From contig NZ_RBZQ01000002.1 in NCBI RefSeq assembly GCF_003640395.1, positions 124,001-188,000 of the forward strand: 64,000 nucleotides of DNA. The letters are read 5' to 3'. A program made the position numbers and the translations under genes. The notes beneath the pieces are model-generated. The model did no database searches and was not told where the DNA came from. It saw only the letters and a list, made by a program, of their open reading frames with translations. The stretch is from Stutzerimonas urumqiensis. Lineage in GTDB: Bacteria; Pseudomonadota; Gammaproteobacteria; Pseudomonadales; Pseudomonadaceae. Positions 41,289-55,424 of the stretch are shown here, piece after piece. How positions within the stretch are numbered: position 1 is the stretch's first letter; the number at the start of each line of letters is the position of its first letter.

Positions 41289-41312
41289 AAAGGCCGCCCG
41301 GAGGCGGCCTTT
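41289..41312 (-). terminator. Rho-independent terminator after pckA
   Basis: A perfect ten-base stem, AAAGGCCGCC / GGCGGCCTTT, with a four-base loop (41299-41302) lies 18 bases past the pckA stop on the minus strand and runs into a T-run on that strand. It could also work from the other side. Confidence 0.88.
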
Positions 41313-41330
41313 CGTTCGACACCGGATCGC

Positions 41331-42869
<1,539 letters not shown>

Positions 42870-43020
42870 AGTGTCCCCGTCGGCCGACTGGCCGCTTTCT
42901 CCTTTAGGTTGTAGCGGACGATGGGACCCGCTACATCGATAAAAGTGCCGGCGAGTATGCCAGAAAAGGCCATTGGCCGGCATAGCGCGCGGTGCGTCTC
43001 GGCCGGCGTCGACCGGGGAG

Positions 43021-43914
43021 TCAGTGGCGGGTCGTGCCCGGCGCGTCGCTGCCGCCGCCTGCGAACAGCTGGGCGACGTCGGCGGCATCGAACTCGTAGC
43101 GCTGGTTGCAGAACTGGCAGTCGATGGTGATCCGACCGCCCTGCTCGTCCAGCAGCAGCTGCGCATCATGCTGGCCAAGGCTGGTGAGCGCGCTGGCCGA
43201 GCGCTCGCGCGAGCAGCTGCAGCGGAATTCGATCGGCTGCCGGTCGAACAGGCGAACCTGCTCCTGGTGGTACAGCCGGCGCAGGAGCGTCTCGGTGTCC
43301 AGGCTCAGCAGCTCTTCGGCGGTCAGGGTATCGGCGAGGGTGGTCAGGTGCTGCCAGTCGGCTTCGCGCGCCTCGGGTTCGCGGCGGCGGTCGGCCGGCA
43401 ACTGCTGGAGCAGCATGCCGCAGGCGCGGCGGCCGTCGGCGTTCAGCCAGAAGCGGGTCGGCAACTGCTCGGAGGTGGCGAAGTAGCCGGACAGGCACTC
43501 GGCGAGCGTCGCGCCTTCGAGGCCGACGATGCCCTGATAGCGCTGGCCGCGCGTGGGGTCGACGGTCATGGTCAGTACGCCCTCGGGCATCAGCTCGCCC
43601 AGGCTGGCGCCCGGCTGGATCTGTTCGGCGTGATAACGGGCGATGCCGCGCACTTCCCGCGCGCTGGAGCATTCGACCATCAACAGCGGGACGGCGCCGG
43701 CCGAGCGCGCCTGCAGCACCAGCAGGCCGTCGAACTTCAGCGTACCGACCAGCAGCGCCGCGGCGGCCAGCAGCTCGCCCAACAGGGCCGCGACCGGTTC
43801 GGGATAGGGGTGTTTGGCGAGCACTTCGGCGTAGCTGCGTTCGAGGCCGGCCCACTCGCCACGCACGTCGGTGTCGTCGAAAAGAAAGCGCTGGGTGAAA
43901 TCGAGATCGAGCAT
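43021..43914 (-). CDS. hslO: Redox-regulated chaperone Hsp33
   Basis: This 297-residue holdase chaperone is switched on by oxidation. Its C-terminal zinc switch has C232-x-C234 (CSCSRE) and C266-x2-C269 (CQFCNQRY), the complete four-cysteine redox centre. The N-terminal substrate-binding part contains [29 protein letters not shown] placed the start at the ATG 43914. The extension to 43971 is not family sequence. It lies downstream of hslR in the same direction, as in many gammaproteobacteria, and before pckA. Confidence 0.94.
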   Translation of the reverse strand: MLDLDFTQRFLFDDTDVRGEWAGLERSYAEVLAKHPYPEPVAALLGELLAAAALLVGTLKFDGLLVLQARSAGAVPLLMVECSSAREVRGIARYHAEQIQPGASLGELMPEGVLTMTVDPTRGQRYQGIVGLEGATLAECLSGYFATSEQLPTRFWLNADGRRACGMLLQQLPADRRREPEAREADWQHLTTLADTLTAEELLSLDTETLLRRLYHQEQVRLFDRQPIEFRCSCSRERSASALTSLGQHDAQLLLDEQGGRITIDCQFCNQRYEFDAADVAQLFAGGGSDAPGTTRH

Positions 43915-44004
43915 GGGCGTACCTGATGCAAGGGGCCAGACGGCCGGAACCGGGCGAAAAAGGGACCGCATTCTAGGGTGAAAGCGACGGCGGTCAACGC
44001 CGCG

Positions 44005-44400
44005 CTAATCGTGCTCCGCGCGGAAGCGATGCAGGTCGCGGCGTTGCTTCTTGCTCGGCCGGCCATCGGTGGCAAGGCCCAGCGCCCCGGCCTTGCGCAG
44101 CGCGGCGGCCTGTTCGCGGCGGGCGATGCTGTCGGCGGTTTCCTCGTAGAGCGCCTGCGCCTCGGGCGCGCCGCGACGCACCCCGGACAACGCCCGCACG
44201 ACCACCGTGCGCTCGTCGTATCCGGTGCGCAACGTCAGTTCGTCGCCGACCCTCGGCTCCTTGCCCGGCTTGCAGCGCTCGCCGCGCATCTGCACCTTGC
44301 CGCCCTCGATCGCGGCCTTGGCCAGCGCGCGGGTCTTGTAGAAACGTGCCGCCCAGAGCCACTTGTCCAGGCGGACCTTGTCGTCGTCGTTCTCGCTCAT
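44005..44400 (-). CDS. hslR: Ribosome-associated heat shock protein Hsp15 (S4 domain)
   Basis: This 131-residue RNA-binding protein has an N-terminal S4 domain (VRLDKWLWAARFYKTRALAKAAI). It matches Hsp15, which in E. coli binds 50S subunits carrying nascent chains after heat shock and helps recycle them. The basic C-terminus (GRPSKKQRRDLHRF) is typical. It is next to hslO and divergent from rimB with 100 bases between starts. Confidence 0.9.
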   Translation of the reverse strand: MSENDDDKVRLDKWLWAARFYKTRALAKAAIEGGKVQMRGERCKPGKEPRVGDELTLRTGYDERTVVVRALSGVRRGAPEAQALYEETADSIARREQAAALRKAGALGLATDGRPSKKQRRDLHRFRAEHD

Positions 44401-44500
44401 GTGTCACTCGTGTCGCGTCGTTGTCCTAGCCTGAAGCAGACGGGATGCAGTTGTCATGCAGCCATGTTAAGAATGCGCGCACTTTGGCCGGAACCCTTCG

Positions 44501-44962
44501 ATGACCGCAAAAACCCCCACAGTGATCGGTCTGCGTGAGTGGATCGCGCTGCCCGATCTCGGTGTCGTCGGCCTGCGCGCCAAGATCGACACCGGCGCCG
44601 CCACCTCGGCGCTGCATGCCACCGATATCGTGCCGTTCGAGCGCCATGGCAAGTCCTGGGTACGTTTCACCGCCCACCTCGGCACGCTGGTGCAGCGCCG
44701 CCACCGCTGCGAAGCGCCGCTGGTCGCCTGCAAGATCATCAAGAGCTCCAACGGCCAAGCGCAGACCCGCTATGTGATCCGCACCTTGCTCGCGCTGGGC
44801 GACCGCGCCTGGCCGGTCGAATTCACCCTGACCTGCCGCAAGACCATGCGCTATCGCGTGCTGCTCGGCTCCAAGGCGCTGGGCGACGGCCACTGGCTGA
44901 TCGATCCGGCGAAGACCTACATGCAAGACAAACCGCAGATGCTCACCCCTGGTGCCCCATGA
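44501..44962 (+). CDS. rimB: RimB-type retropepsin-like protease (RimK-associated)
   Basis: This 153-residue protein has an aspartic protease-like D30-T-G32 motif in [15 protein letters not shown] conserved [14 protein letters not shown] follows, and the later segment is [20 protein letters not shown]. The family is often annotated as an ATP-dependent zinc protease. In Pseudomonas the gene beside rimK is called rimB, and its product removes or limits RimK-added glutamates on ribosomal protein RpsF. Its stop overlaps the rimK start in ATGA, so the two are coupled. No rimA-like gene is seen upstream. Confidence 0.8.
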   Translation: MTAKTPTVIGLREWIALPDLGVVGLRAKIDTGAATSALHATDIVPFERHGKSWVRFTAHLGTLVQRRHRCEAPLVACKIIKSSNGQAQTRYVIRTLLALGDRAWPVEFTLTCRKTMRYRVLLGSKALGDGHWLIDPAKTYMQDKPQMLTPGAP

Positions 44963-45864
44963 AGATCGCCATTCTTTCGCGCAATCCGCGCCTGTATTCC
45001 ACCCGCCGACTCGTCGAGGCCGGCCAGCAGCGCGGGCACGAGATGGTGGTCATCGACACCCTGCGCGCCTACATGAACATCGCCAGCCACAAGCCGCAGA
45101 TCCATTACCGCGGCAAACCGCTGGAGGGCTTCGATGCGGTGATCCCGCGGATCGGCGCCTCGGTGACCTTCTATGGCTGCGCCGTGCTGCGGCAGTTCGA
45201 GATGCAAGGCGTCTTCCCGCTCAACGAATCGGTAGCCATCGCCCGCTCGCGCGACAAGCTCCGGTCGCTGCAACTGCTGTCACGCAAGGGCATCGGGCTG
45301 CCGGTCACCGGTTTCGCCCACTCGCCCGATGACATCCCCGACCTGATCCGCATGGTCAACGGCGCGCCCCTGGTCATCAAGGTGCTCGAAGGCACCCAGG
45401 GCATCGGCGTGGTGCTCTGCGAGACCGAAAAGGCCGCCGAATCGGTGATCGAGGCCTTCATGGGCCTCAAGCAGGACATCATGGTGCAGGAGTACATCCG
45501 CGAGGCCGGCGGCGCCGACATCCGCTGTTTCGTGGTCGGCGACAAGGTCATCGCCGCGATGAAGCGCCAGGCCAAGCCGGGCGAATTCCGCTCGAACCTG
45601 CACCGTGGCGGCTCGGCGAGCCTGATCAAGATCAGCCCCGAGGAGCGCGTCACGGCCATTCGCGCGGCCAGGGTCATGGGCCTCAACGTCGCGGGGGTCG
45701 ACATCCTGCGCTCCAACCACGGGCCGCTGGTGATGGAGGTCAATTCCTCGCCGGGGCTCGAGGGCATCGAGCAGACGACCGGCAAGGACGTCGCCGGCAT
45801 GATCTTCCAGTACCTCGAAAAGAACGCCGGGCCGAACCTGACCCGCACCCGCGGCAAGGGCTGA
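44959..45864 (+). CDS. rimK: Ribosomal protein S6 glutamate ligase RimK
   Basis: This 301-residue ATP-grasp ligase adds glutamates to the C-terminus of ribosomal protein S6 (RpsF) and so influences translation of selected mRNAs. The N-terminus [20 protein letters not shown] and the ATP-grasp stretches [38 protein letters not shown] and [18 protein letters not shown] are diagnostic. The metal-binding E and N lie in the last stretch. It is the second gene of a coupled rimB-rimK pair and is convergent with amgS at a 24-base gap. Confidence 0.94.
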   Translation: MKIAILSRNPRLYSTRRLVEAGQQRGHEMVVIDTLRAYMNIASHKPQIHYRGKPLEGFDAVIPRIGASVTFYGCAVLRQFEMQGVFPLNESVAIARSRDKLRSLQLLSRKGIGLPVTGFAHSPDDIPDLIRMVNGAPLVIKVLEGTQGIGVVLCETEKAAESVIEAFMGLKQDIMVQEYIREAGGADIRCFVVGDKVIAAMKRQAKPGEFRSNLHRGGSASLIKISPEERVTAIRAARVMGLNVAGVDILRSNHGPLVMEVNSSPGLEGIEQTTGKDVAGMIFQYLEKNAGPNLTRTRGKG

Positions 45865-45888
45865 TCGAGCCGAGACCGCGCGACGCCC

Positions 45889-47214
45889 TTAGGCCACGCC
45901 GTGAGCGTCGCGCGGCAGCAGCAGGCCGAGCGGCAGGCTGACCCGCGCTTCGAGCCCACCGCCTTCGCGGTTGCGCAGTTCGACGATGCCGCCATGCTGC
46001 GCGGCGATACGCTTGACGATCGCCAGCCCCAATCCCGCGCCCTTGCCACCGCGCGCGCGGTCGCCCCGGATAAAGGGATTGAAGATGCCGTCCAGCTCGC
46101 TCGGATCGATGCCGACGCCGCGATCGAACACACTCAGCACCACGTACGGCGCCTGCCGGTCACCGAGGACGCAGGCGGCCACTTCGACCCCCTTGCCGCC
46201 GTAGCGCAGGGCGTTCTCGATCAGGTTCACCAGCAGCCGCTTGATCGACACCCGGCGCAGCGCCAGGCGCGGCATTGGCTCGACGTGCAGGCCGATCTGC
46301 TCGTGGTGCTGGTTGTACGGCGCGACCACTTCGCGAATCAGCGCGCCGAGGTCGGTGTCCTCGACCGGCTCGTCGCGGCCGTCGCGGACGAAGGCGAGGA
46401 ACTGATCGAGGATAGCGTCCATGTCCTCGATGTCGCGAACCATCTCCTCGGTCAGCTCGGCGTCGGTCGCCATCAGTTCGAGCGACAGGCGCAGCCGGGT
46501 CAGCGGCGTGCGCAGGTCATGGGAGACGCCGGCGAGCATCAGTTCGCGCTCGCGGCCCGCCTGCTCGACGTCCTCGGCCATCTGGTTGAAGGCGCGATAG
46601 AGCTCGGTCATCTCGCTGGGCGTATCGCTGACCGGCAGCCGCACGCTGCGGCCCTGGCCCACCTGGCGCGCGGCGTAGACGAGGCGCTTGAGCGGCAGGT
46701 TGAGCTGGCTGACGAAGACCCAGGCCGCGGCCGTCGACAGCAGGCCGATACCGAGGAACCAGCCGACCACGCTCCAGATGCGCTGGGCGCGCAGCGGATA
46801 GGGATACAACGGAATTTCGACCCACCCGTCACCCAGCCGCGGGGCGCGTACCCATAGCGAAGGCGTCGGCTGGACGCGGACCCTCACCTCGGTGTCGGGG
46901 CCCAGTTCGACCTGCATCTGGTTCTGAAAGATCACGGAATAGGGCCAGTGGTACTCGCCTGGGGGCACCTCTTCCTCGGCCCGGGCCTGGCGCAGGCCGG
47001 CGGCCTCGGCGATACGCGGCCGGTCTTCCGGATCGGCCGCCCAGTAGGCCTTCAGCGTCAGCGCCGCGCCGTGGCTGTACTGGCGGTCGACGAGCATGTC
47101 CTCGTTCATCATCAGGTAGCCGAGCATCAGCACCTTGGAGAACAGCACGACGATCAGCACCATCCAGAGGGTGCGGGCGAAGAAGCTTTGCGGAAACCAG
47201 AGCGGGGTCTTCAT
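45889..47214 (-). CDS. amgS: Sensor histidine kinase AmgS (EnvZ/OmpR-type)
   Basis: This 441-residue inner-membrane kinase has a first membrane segment at about residues 12-36 and a periplasmic sensor to about 153. A second membrane segment follows at about 156-178, then HAMP (LNLPLKRLVYAARQ). The dimerisation/phosphoacceptor domain has H232 in AGVSHDLRTPLTRLRLS, and the ATPase domain has NLIENALRYG, DRGVGID and GAGLGLAIVKR. AmgRS controls envelope-stress responses and aminoglycoside tolerance in P. aeruginosa. It lies 98 bases downstream of its partner amgR, and the order relative to tex and rimK matches that locus. I chose the ATG at 47214 just before the first membrane helix. Confidence 0.9.
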   Translation of the reverse strand: MKTPLWFPQSFFARTLWMVLIVVLFSKVLMLGYLMMNEDMLVDRQYSHGAALTLKAYWAADPEDRPRIAEAAGLRQARAEEEVPPGEYHWPYSVIFQNQMQVELGPDTEVRVRVQPTPSLWVRAPRLGDGWVEIPLYPYPLRAQRIWSVVGWFLGIGLLSTAAAWVFVSQLNLPLKRLVYAARQVGQGRSVRLPVSDTPSEMTELYRAFNQMAEDVEQAGRERELMLAGVSHDLRTPLTRLRLSLELMATDAELTEEMVRDIEDMDAILDQFLAFVRDGRDEPVEDTDLGALIREVVAPYNQHHEQIGLHVEPMPRLALRRVSIKRLLVNLIENALRYGGKGVEVAACVLGDRQAPYVVLSVFDRGVGIDPSELDGIFNPFIRGDRARGGKGAGLGLAIVKRIAAQHGGIVELRNREGGGLEARVSLPLGLLLPRDAHGVA

Positions 47215-47312
47215 ACAAGAGCCGAACGACGCGCTATAGACAGGGAAGCAGGAAGAAACGGCGCAACCCGAAGCGCCGCTCGGCCTCGGGCCTGCGACGC
47301 TGTTGTCGGCGC

Positions 47313-48047
47313 TTACTTGTTGCCATCGGGCACGAACACATAGCCGACGCCCCAGACCGTCTGGATATAGCGCGGCTTGGAGGGATCGGGCTCGATCAGG
47401 CGGCGCAGGCGGGAAATCTGCACGTCGATCGATCGCTCCAGCGCATCCCACTCGCGGCCGCGGGCGAGGTTCATCAGCTTGTCGCGTGTCAGCGGTTCGC
47501 GAGCGTGCTGCACCAGCGCCTTGAGGACGGCGAATTCGCCGGTGGTGAGCATGTGCACCTCCTCGCCGCGCTTGAGCTCGCGCGTGGCCAGCGAGAGGGC
47601 GTAGTCGCCAAAGGTGACGACCTGGTCCTCGCTCGCCGGCGCGCCAGGCACGACCGGCGCCTGGCGGCGCAGCACCGCCTTGATCCGCGCCAGCAGTTCG
47701 CGCGGATTGAAGGGCTTGGCCAGGTAGTCGTCAGCGCCGATTTCCAGCCCCTGGATGCGGCTGCTCTCGTCGCCCTTGGCGGTCAGCATGATGATCGGGA
47801 TCTGGTTGTCGGCCTCGCGCAGACGCCGGCAGGCCGACAGGCCGTCCTCGCCCGGCAGCATGAGGTCCAGGACCACCAGGTGGAAGATTTCACGGCCCAG
47901 CAGCTTGTTCATCTGCTCGGTGTTTTCCGCCGTGCGAACGCGGTAGCCCTGCTCGTCGAGAAATCGTTCCAGCAAGCGACGCAGCCGTGCATCGTCGTCG
48001 ACAACCAGAATCTTCTCGCCCTCGGGCGCTATGGCGGTGCTGCTCAT
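47313..48047 (-). CDS. amgR: Response regulator AmgR (OmpR-like)
   Basis: This 244-residue regulator has a receiver domain (about residues 12-125) with the acidic pocket DDD and phosphoacceptor D61 (VVLDLMLPGEDG). A winged-helix DNA-binding domain follows (about 150-240), ending SRLRRLIEPDPSKPRYIQTVWGVGY. It is the partner of AmgS encoded just downstream. A ribosome-binding GGAG precedes the ATG at 48047. It is divergent from tex across 236 bases. Confidence 0.92.
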   Translation of the reverse strand: MSSTAIAPEGEKILVVDDDARLRRLLERFLDEQGYRVRTAENTEQMNKLLGREIFHLVVLDLMLPGEDGLSACRRLREADNQIPIIMLTAKGDESSRIQGLEIGADDYLAKPFNPRELLARIKAVLRRQAPVVPGAPASEDQVVTFGDYALSLATRELKRGEEVHMLTTGEFAVLKALVQHAREPLTRDKLMNLARGREWDALERSIDVQISRLRRLIEPDPSKPRYIQTVWGVGYVFVPDGNK

Positions 48048-48283
48048 GGAGGCTCCTTTAGGTGCGCCCGCTAGGGCGCCGGCATTATGCGCGCCCTGCG
48101 GCCCGTTCCTTTGCCGGCCATTGTTAGCAGATTTTTCGTCATTGGGCCGGTTCGGACACAGCAAGCCAGCGATGCTCGTCATCCCACCCGCCGGGGCAAC
48201 CCAGGCCCTGGACCAGGCGTTTCCCCTATAATCGCCCGCTTTTCCGGCCGGCAGGCCGCCTTCAAGCCCGCAGCAGGACCCTC

Positions 48284-50599
<2,316 letters not shown>

Positions 50600-50600
50600 C

Positions 50601-50990
50601 ATGAGCGTTCGTCAGGAAGCGGTCGGCACCAGCAGCGCCTTCGGGCGCCTGCTCGGGCTGGAGATTCTCGAGGCCGCCGATGGCCAGGCCGTGCTGCGCC
50701 TGACCATGCACGACGGGCTGCGCAACGTGCGCGGCAAGCTGCACGGCGGCGCGCTGTTCTCGCTGATCGACACGGCCATGGGCCAGGCCAGCCACAGCCT
50801 CAACGGCGGCGAAGCCAAGGCCGTCACGCTCGAGTGCAAGGTGAATTACATCCGCGGCGTGGAGGAAGGCGAAATCCAGTGCCGCGCCTGGGTCGTGCAC
50901 AACGGCCGGCGCACCCAGGTCATCGAAGCCGAGGTGCACCAGCAGGACAAGCTGGTCGCCAAGGCCCAGGCGACCTTCGCCGTGGTCTGA
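50601..50990 (+). CDS. PaaI-family hotdog thioesterase
   Basis: This 129-residue protein has the hotdog signature NVRGKLHGGALFSLIDTAMGQA, typical of PaaI/YdiI-type acyl-CoA thioesterases. The later CKVNYIRGVEEGEIQCRA completes the fold. It likely hydrolyses small or aromatic acyl-CoAs in the cytoplasm. It begins one base after tex and is surely in the same transcript. Confidence 0.85.
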   Translation: MSVRQEAVGTSSAFGRLLGLEILEAADGQAVLRLTMHDGLRNVRGKLHGGALFSLIDTAMGQASHSLNGGEAKAVTLECKVNYIRGVEEGEIQCRAWVVHNGRRTQVIEAEVHQQDKLVAKAQATFAVV

Positions 50991-51136
50991 CGGCGAACCC
51001 TTGGCCGCCCGCCTTGCCTAATCGCGCAGGCGGGCGGTGCCGCCGACACGCGACGACCGTGTCCATCGCGCCCCTCTTGTAGGGCGCACGCCACACCCCC
51101 ATATTGGGCCGATCGACGCGTGAAGGAATCCGATAA

Positions 51137-52723
51137 TTGAGCGACCTTTTCACCCAACGCCTGGCGCTGCTGGCCGAGCCTGCCCACCTTCCGCTGTTGT
51201 CGCAGTGCCTGCACGGGATCGAGCGCGAGTGCCTGCGCGTCGACACCCAGGGACAGCTGGCGCTGACGCCGCACCCGGCGGCGCTCGGCTCGACCCTCAC
51301 GCACCCGCACATCACCACCGACTACGCCGAACCGCTGCTCGAGTTCATCACCGGAACCTCGACCGACCCGGCGCAGACGCTGCACGAGCTCGAAAACATC
51401 CACCGGTTCACCTATGCCAAGCTGGCCGGCGAGTACCTGTGGAGCCCGTCGATGCCCTGTCCATTGCCCGAGGAGCCGCTGATTCCGATCGCCGAATACG
51501 GCCGCTCCAATCTCGGCAGGCTCAAGCACGTCTACCGTCAGGGCCTGGCCGTGCGCTACGGCAAGGCCATGCAGTGCATCGCCGGCATTCATTACAACTT
51601 CTCGCTGCCCGAGGCCATGTGGCCCCTGCTGCAGCAGGTCGACGGCGATGGCCGCTCGGTGCAGGACTACCAGTCGGCGAGCTACTTCGCACTGATCCGC
51701 AACTTCCGCCGCTACAGCTGGCTGCTGATGTACCTGTTCGGCGCCTCGCCCGCACTCGATGCCGGCTTCCTGCGCGGGCGCGATCACCAGCTGGAAGCCT
51801 TCGACGCCGACACGCTCTACCTGCCCTACGCCACCAGCCTGCGCATGAGCGACCTGGGCTACCAGAACAATGCCCAGGCGGGGCTCACACCCTGCTACGA
51901 CGAGCTGAGCAGCTACACCCGCAGCCTGCACCGGGCCGTCAGCACGCCGTACCCGCCCTACGAGGCGATCGGCACCCAGCGCGACGGGCAATGGATCCAG
52001 CTCAACACCAACGTCCTGCAGATCGAAAACGAGTACTACTCGAGCATCCGCCCCAAGCGCGTGACGCGGCCTGGCGAGCGCCCGATCCACGCCTTGCAGG
52101 AGCGCGGCATCCAGTATGTCGAGGCGCGCTGCCTGGACATCAACCCCTTCCTGCCGATGGGCATCGACCTGACCGAGTCGTTGTTCATGGACGCCTTCCT
52201 GCTGTTCTGCGCGCTGGCCGACAGCCCGCTGCTGGCCAACGGCGAATGCCAGACCTGCACCGACAATTTCCTCACGGTCGTCACCGAGGGACGGCGCCCC
52301 GGCCTGATGCTGGCGCGCGGCGGTTCACCGATCGCGATGCGCGACTGGGCCACCGCGCTGCTCGAGCAGATCCAGCAGGTTGCCGTCCTGCTCGACCGTG
52401 CCGGCCACCAGGACCTTCATCGCCAGGCGGTGATCGTTCAGCAGGCGAAGATCGCCGACCCGGCACTGACGCCGTCGGCGCAGATCCTCGAGCAGATGCG
52501 CAGCCAGGGTGAGAGCTTCAGCCGCTTCGCCTACCGCCAGAGCCTGGCGCACGCGGAGTACTTCCGGCGGCAACCGGTGGTGGGTGACGAGCTGGCGCGC
52601 TTCGAACAGCTGGCCAGCCGCTCGCACGATGAGCAAGCGCAACTCGAGGCGCAGGACAGCGTCGACTTCGACAGCTTCGTACGCGCCTATCAGGAAAGCC
52701 TCGCCAGCCCGCCCAGCGCCTGA
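51137..52723 (+). CDS. gshA: Glutamate-cysteine ligase (gamma-glutamylcysteine synthetase)
   Basis: This 528-residue enzyme makes gamma-glutamylcysteine from glutamate and cysteine with ATP, the first step of glutathione synthesis. The N-terminal [21 protein letters not shown] and [13 protein letters not shown], with [11 protein letters not shown] later, are diagnostic of the proteobacterial GshA family. The start is a TTG at 51137 with AAGGA about nine bases upstream. No ATG gives a full-length N-terminus. It stands alone, convergent with argA. Confidence 0.94.
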   Translation: MSDLFTQRLALLAEPAHLPLLSQCLHGIERECLRVDTQGQLALTPHPAALGSTLTHPHITTDYAEPLLEFITGTSTDPAQTLHELENIHRFTYAKLAGEYLWSPSMPCPLPEEPLIPIAEYGRSNLGRLKHVYRQGLAVRYGKAMQCIAGIHYNFSLPEAMWPLLQQVDGDGRSVQDYQSASYFALIRNFRRYSWLLMYLFGASPALDAGFLRGRDHQLEAFDADTLYLPYATSLRMSDLGYQNNAQAGLTPCYDELSSYTRSLHRAVSTPYPPYEAIGTQRDGQWIQLNTNVLQIENEYYSSIRPKRVTRPGERPIHALQERGIQYVEARCLDINPFLPMGIDLTESLFMDAFLLFCALADSPLLANGECQTCTDNFLTVVTEGRRPGLMLARGGSPIAMRDWATALLEQIQQVAVLLDRAGHQDLHRQAVIVQQAKIADPALTPSAQILEQMRSQGESFSRFAYRQSLAHAEYFRRQPVVGDELARFEQLASRSHDEQAQLEAQDSVDFDSFVRAYQESLASPPSA

Positions 52724-52817
52724 TCGTTTTCGCAGCCGCTCGATCCGGCAGAACAGCGGGCCTCATGCCGGGGCCCGCGTGTGAATTCAGCGCTCCTGCT
52801 GCCGCGCGTTTCCCGCC

Positions 52818-54116
52818 TTACAGCCTTTTCTCGAAGATCTTCGAATTGCGCTGGAAGTTGTAGAGCGACGCGCGGGCGGCGGGCAGGCGCTCGACGCCGC
52901 TCGGCTCGAAGCCGCGCTCGCGGAACCAGTGCGCCGTGCGGGTCGTCAGCACGAACAGCGTTTTCAGGCCCAGCTGCCGGGCGCGCGCCTCGATGCGCTC
53001 GAGCAGCTCGTCGCCCCGACCGCCGTGCCGATACTCCGGATTGACCGCCAGGCACGCGAGTTCGCCGGCGTCGGAATCGGCGATCGGGTATAGCGCCGCG
53101 CAGGCGATGATCAGGCCGTCACGCTCGACGATGCTGAACTGCTCGATTTCCCGCTCCAGCACCTCGCGCGAACGCCGCACTAGGATGCCCTGCTCTTCCA
53201 GGGGCGTGATGAGGTCGATCAGGCCGCCGACATCCTCGATGGTCGCCTCGCGCAGTTGCTCGAACTGCTCCTGCGCCACCAGCGTACCGGCACCGTCGCG
53301 CGTGAAAAGCTCGTTGAGCAGCGCACCGTCATCGACATAACTCACCACATGGCTGCGCCGCACCCCGCCCCGGCAGGCCTGCGCCGCCGCATCGAGCAAC
53401 TCGGCCTGGTAATTGCCGCCCAGCCGCGCGACGTACGCGGGAATCTGCTGCGGGCGCAGCTCCCGAACCAGCTTGCCGTCGCCGTCCAGCAGGCCCGGCT
53501 CGGCGCCGTAGAGCACCAGCTTGTCGGCCGCCAGGTCGATGGCCGCGCGGGTGGCGACGTCCTCGCAGGCGAGGTTGAAGATTTCACCGGTCGGCGAATA
53601 GCCCAGCGGCGGGATCAACACGATGGTGCGCTCGTCGAGCAGCCGGCCGATGCCCTTGCGGTCGATCCGCCGCACCTCGCCGGTGTGGTGGTAATCCACG
53701 CCATCGACCACGCCGATCGGCCGCGCCGTGACGAAATTCCCGCTGGCCACGCGCAGCCGCGCGCCCTGCATCGGAGAGGCCGCCATGTCCATCGACAGGC
53801 GCGCCTCGAGTGCGATGCGCATCTGGCCAACCGCATCGATGACGCATTCGAGGGTCGGGGTGTCGGTGATTCGCAGGTCGCGGTGAAAGCGCGGCGTCAG
53901 CCCGCGAGCGCCCAGCCGCGCCTCGATCTGCGGGCGCGAGCCGAACACCAGCACCAGCCGGACGCCGAGGCTGTGAAGCAGCACCAGGTCATGGACGATG
54001 TTGGGGAAATTGGCGTGCGCTACGCCGTCGCCCGGCAGCATCACCACGAAGGTACGGTCGCGGTGCGAGTTGATGTACGGAGAGGAGTCGCGAAGCCAGG
54101 TGACGTAGTCGTGCAT
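52818..54116 (-). CDS. argA: N-acetylglutamate synthase ArgA
   Basis: This 432-residue enzyme carries out the first step of arginine synthesis, acetylation of glutamate. It has an N-terminal amino-acid-kinase-like domain (about residues 15-280, HRDRTFVVMLPGDGVAH) that usually binds arginine as feedback inhibitor. A C-terminal GNAT domain follows (about 290-432, with LACLAVNPEYRHGGRGDELLERI). It lies 47 bases downstream of argE on the same strand, so the two arginine genes are probably co-transcribed. Confidence 0.94.
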   Translation of the reverse strand: MHDYVTWLRDSSPYINSHRDRTFVVMLPGDGVAHANFPNIVHDLVLLHSLGVRLVLVFGSRPQIEARLGARGLTPRFHRDLRITDTPTLECVIDAVGQMRIALEARLSMDMAASPMQGARLRVASGNFVTARPIGVVDGVDYHHTGEVRRIDRKGIGRLLDERTIVLIPPLGYSPTGEIFNLACEDVATRAAIDLAADKLVLYGAEPGLLDGDGKLVRELRPQQIPAYVARLGGNYQAELLDAAAQACRGGVRRSHVVSYVDDGALLNELFTRDGAGTLVAQEQFEQLREATIEDVGGLIDLITPLEEQGILVRRSREVLEREIEQFSIVERDGLIIACAALYPIADSDAGELACLAVNPEYRHGGRGDELLERIEARARQLGLKTLFVLTTRTAHWFRERGFEPSGVERLPAARASLYNFQRNSKIFEKRL

Positions 54117-54163
54117 TCAGGGGCCTTGTGGCGGGACGAAGGGCCGGGCCGCGCCGGCCGGCT

Positions 54164-55321
54164 TCAGGTTTCGAACATCGGGCTCAGGCAATAGTGCCCG
54201 ATCAGCTGGCGCAGCACGGTCACCGTGGGCTCGATGCGCGCCAGGTCCAGGTACTCGTCCGGCTGGTGCGCGCAGGCGATGTCGCCAGGGCCGAGCACCA
54301 GCGTCTGGCAGCCGAGCTGCTGAAGATAAGCGGCTTCGGTACCGAACGCCACCGCCTCGGCACAGTGCCCGGTCAGGCGCTCGGCGAGGCGCACCAGCTC
54401 GCTGCCGGCCGGCTCTTCGAACGCGGGTGCGCTAGGGAACAGCGGCGCCAAATCGAGCTGCACCTGATGGCGCTCGGCAACCGGTCGCAAGCGCTCGCGG
54501 ATCATCATGCGCAGCTGGTCGGGCTGCATGCCGGGCAAGGGCCGCAGATCAAACTCGAGCGCGCAGTGGCCGCAGATGCGATTGGGGTTGTCGCCGCCGT
54601 GGATGCAACCGAGGTTGAGGGTCGGCTGCGGCACGCTGAACATCTGATTGCGAAACTGCTGCTGCCACTCGCCCCGCAGCGCGATGAGCTCGCCCATCAC
54701 GGCGTGCATCGCATCCAGCGCACTGCGACCGTAGGCCGGATTCGAGGAGTGCCCGCTCTGCCCGAGGATATCGATCCGCTCCATCATCACGCCCTTGTGC
54801 AGGCGCACCGGCCGCAGCCCGGTCGGCTCGCCGATCACCGCGGCGCGGCCGAGCGGCCTGCCGGCGTCGGCCAGCGCCCGCGCACCGGACATCGAGCTTT
54901 CCTCGTCGCACGTGGCGAGAATGATCAGCGGCTGACGGAACGGCTGGTCCAACAGCGGCCGCACGGCCTCGATGACGAGCGCGAAGAAGCCTTTCATGTC
55001 GCAGGCGCCAAGGCCGTACCAGCGGTCGTCGGCCTCGCGCAGCGTCAGCGGATCGGCCCGCCAGAGCGCCTCGTCGAAGGGAACGGTATCGCTGTGCCCG
55101 GCCAGCACCAGGCCGCCAGGCCCGCTGCCACGGGTCGCGAGCAGGTTGTACTTGCCGGGCGCGATCAGCTGGCATTCACAGGCGAAACCCAGGCTGCCGA
55201 GCCAGTCGGCCAGCAGGTCGATCACGCCGGCATTGCTCTGATCCAGCTCCGGTTGCGTGCAGCTGACCGAAGGCGCTGCGATGAGGGCGGCGAACTGTTG
55301 TTTCAGCGAGGGGACATTCAA
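54164..55321 (-). CDS. argE: Acetylornithine deacetylase ArgE
   Basis: This 385-residue M20-family metallohydrolase removes the acetyl group from N-acetylornithine to give ornithine. Metal-site motifs include VLAGHSDTVPFD (H and D), GLGACDMKGFFALVIEA and ATCDEESSMSGARAL. The dimerisation domain with GGDNPNRICGHC and the C-terminal FGTEAAYLQQLG are also typical. I chose the TTG at 55321, which follows AGGAGG by six bases and gives the family length. The frame opens at 55384 without support. The argE-argA order matches P. aeruginosa closely. Confidence 0.92.
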   Translation of the reverse strand: MNVPSLKQQFAALIAAPSVSCTQPELDQSNAGVIDLLADWLGSLGFACECQLIAPGKYNLLATRGSGPGGLVLAGHSDTVPFDEALWRADPLTLREADDRWYGLGACDMKGFFALVIEAVRPLLDQPFRQPLIILATCDEESSMSGARALADAGRPLGRAAVIGEPTGLRPVRLHKGVMMERIDILGQSGHSSNPAYGRSALDAMHAVMGELIALRGEWQQQFRNQMFSVPQPTLNLGCIHGGDNPNRICGHCALEFDLRPLPGMQPDQLRMMIRERLRPVAERHQVQLDLAPLFPSAPAFEEPAGSELVRLAERLTGHCAEAVAFGTEAAYLQQLGCQTLVLGPGDIACAHQPDEYLDLARIEPTVTVLRQLIGHYCLSPMFET

Positions 55322-55424
55322 GGGCGACCTCCTGACGTCGATGCACTTCAGTGAAGCACGAATCGAACGCCCGCGACGGTGCACTGCACACGTCGCGGTT
55401 GCCGGAGCCGGCAGAGGCCCGTTC

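Noticed and set aside
43994-44407. Second frame in the hslR region (137 residues, Arg-rich)
   Set aside because: It overlaps hslR in another frame and is a low-complexity shadow.
52756-52778. Hairpin between gshA and argA as a terminator
   Set aside because: GCGGGCC / GGCCCGC can pair, but there is no T-run on either strand, so I do not call it.
55322-55384. Upstream start for argE
   Set aside because: The TTG at 55321 has a perfect AGGAGG site six bases upstream and gives the family length.
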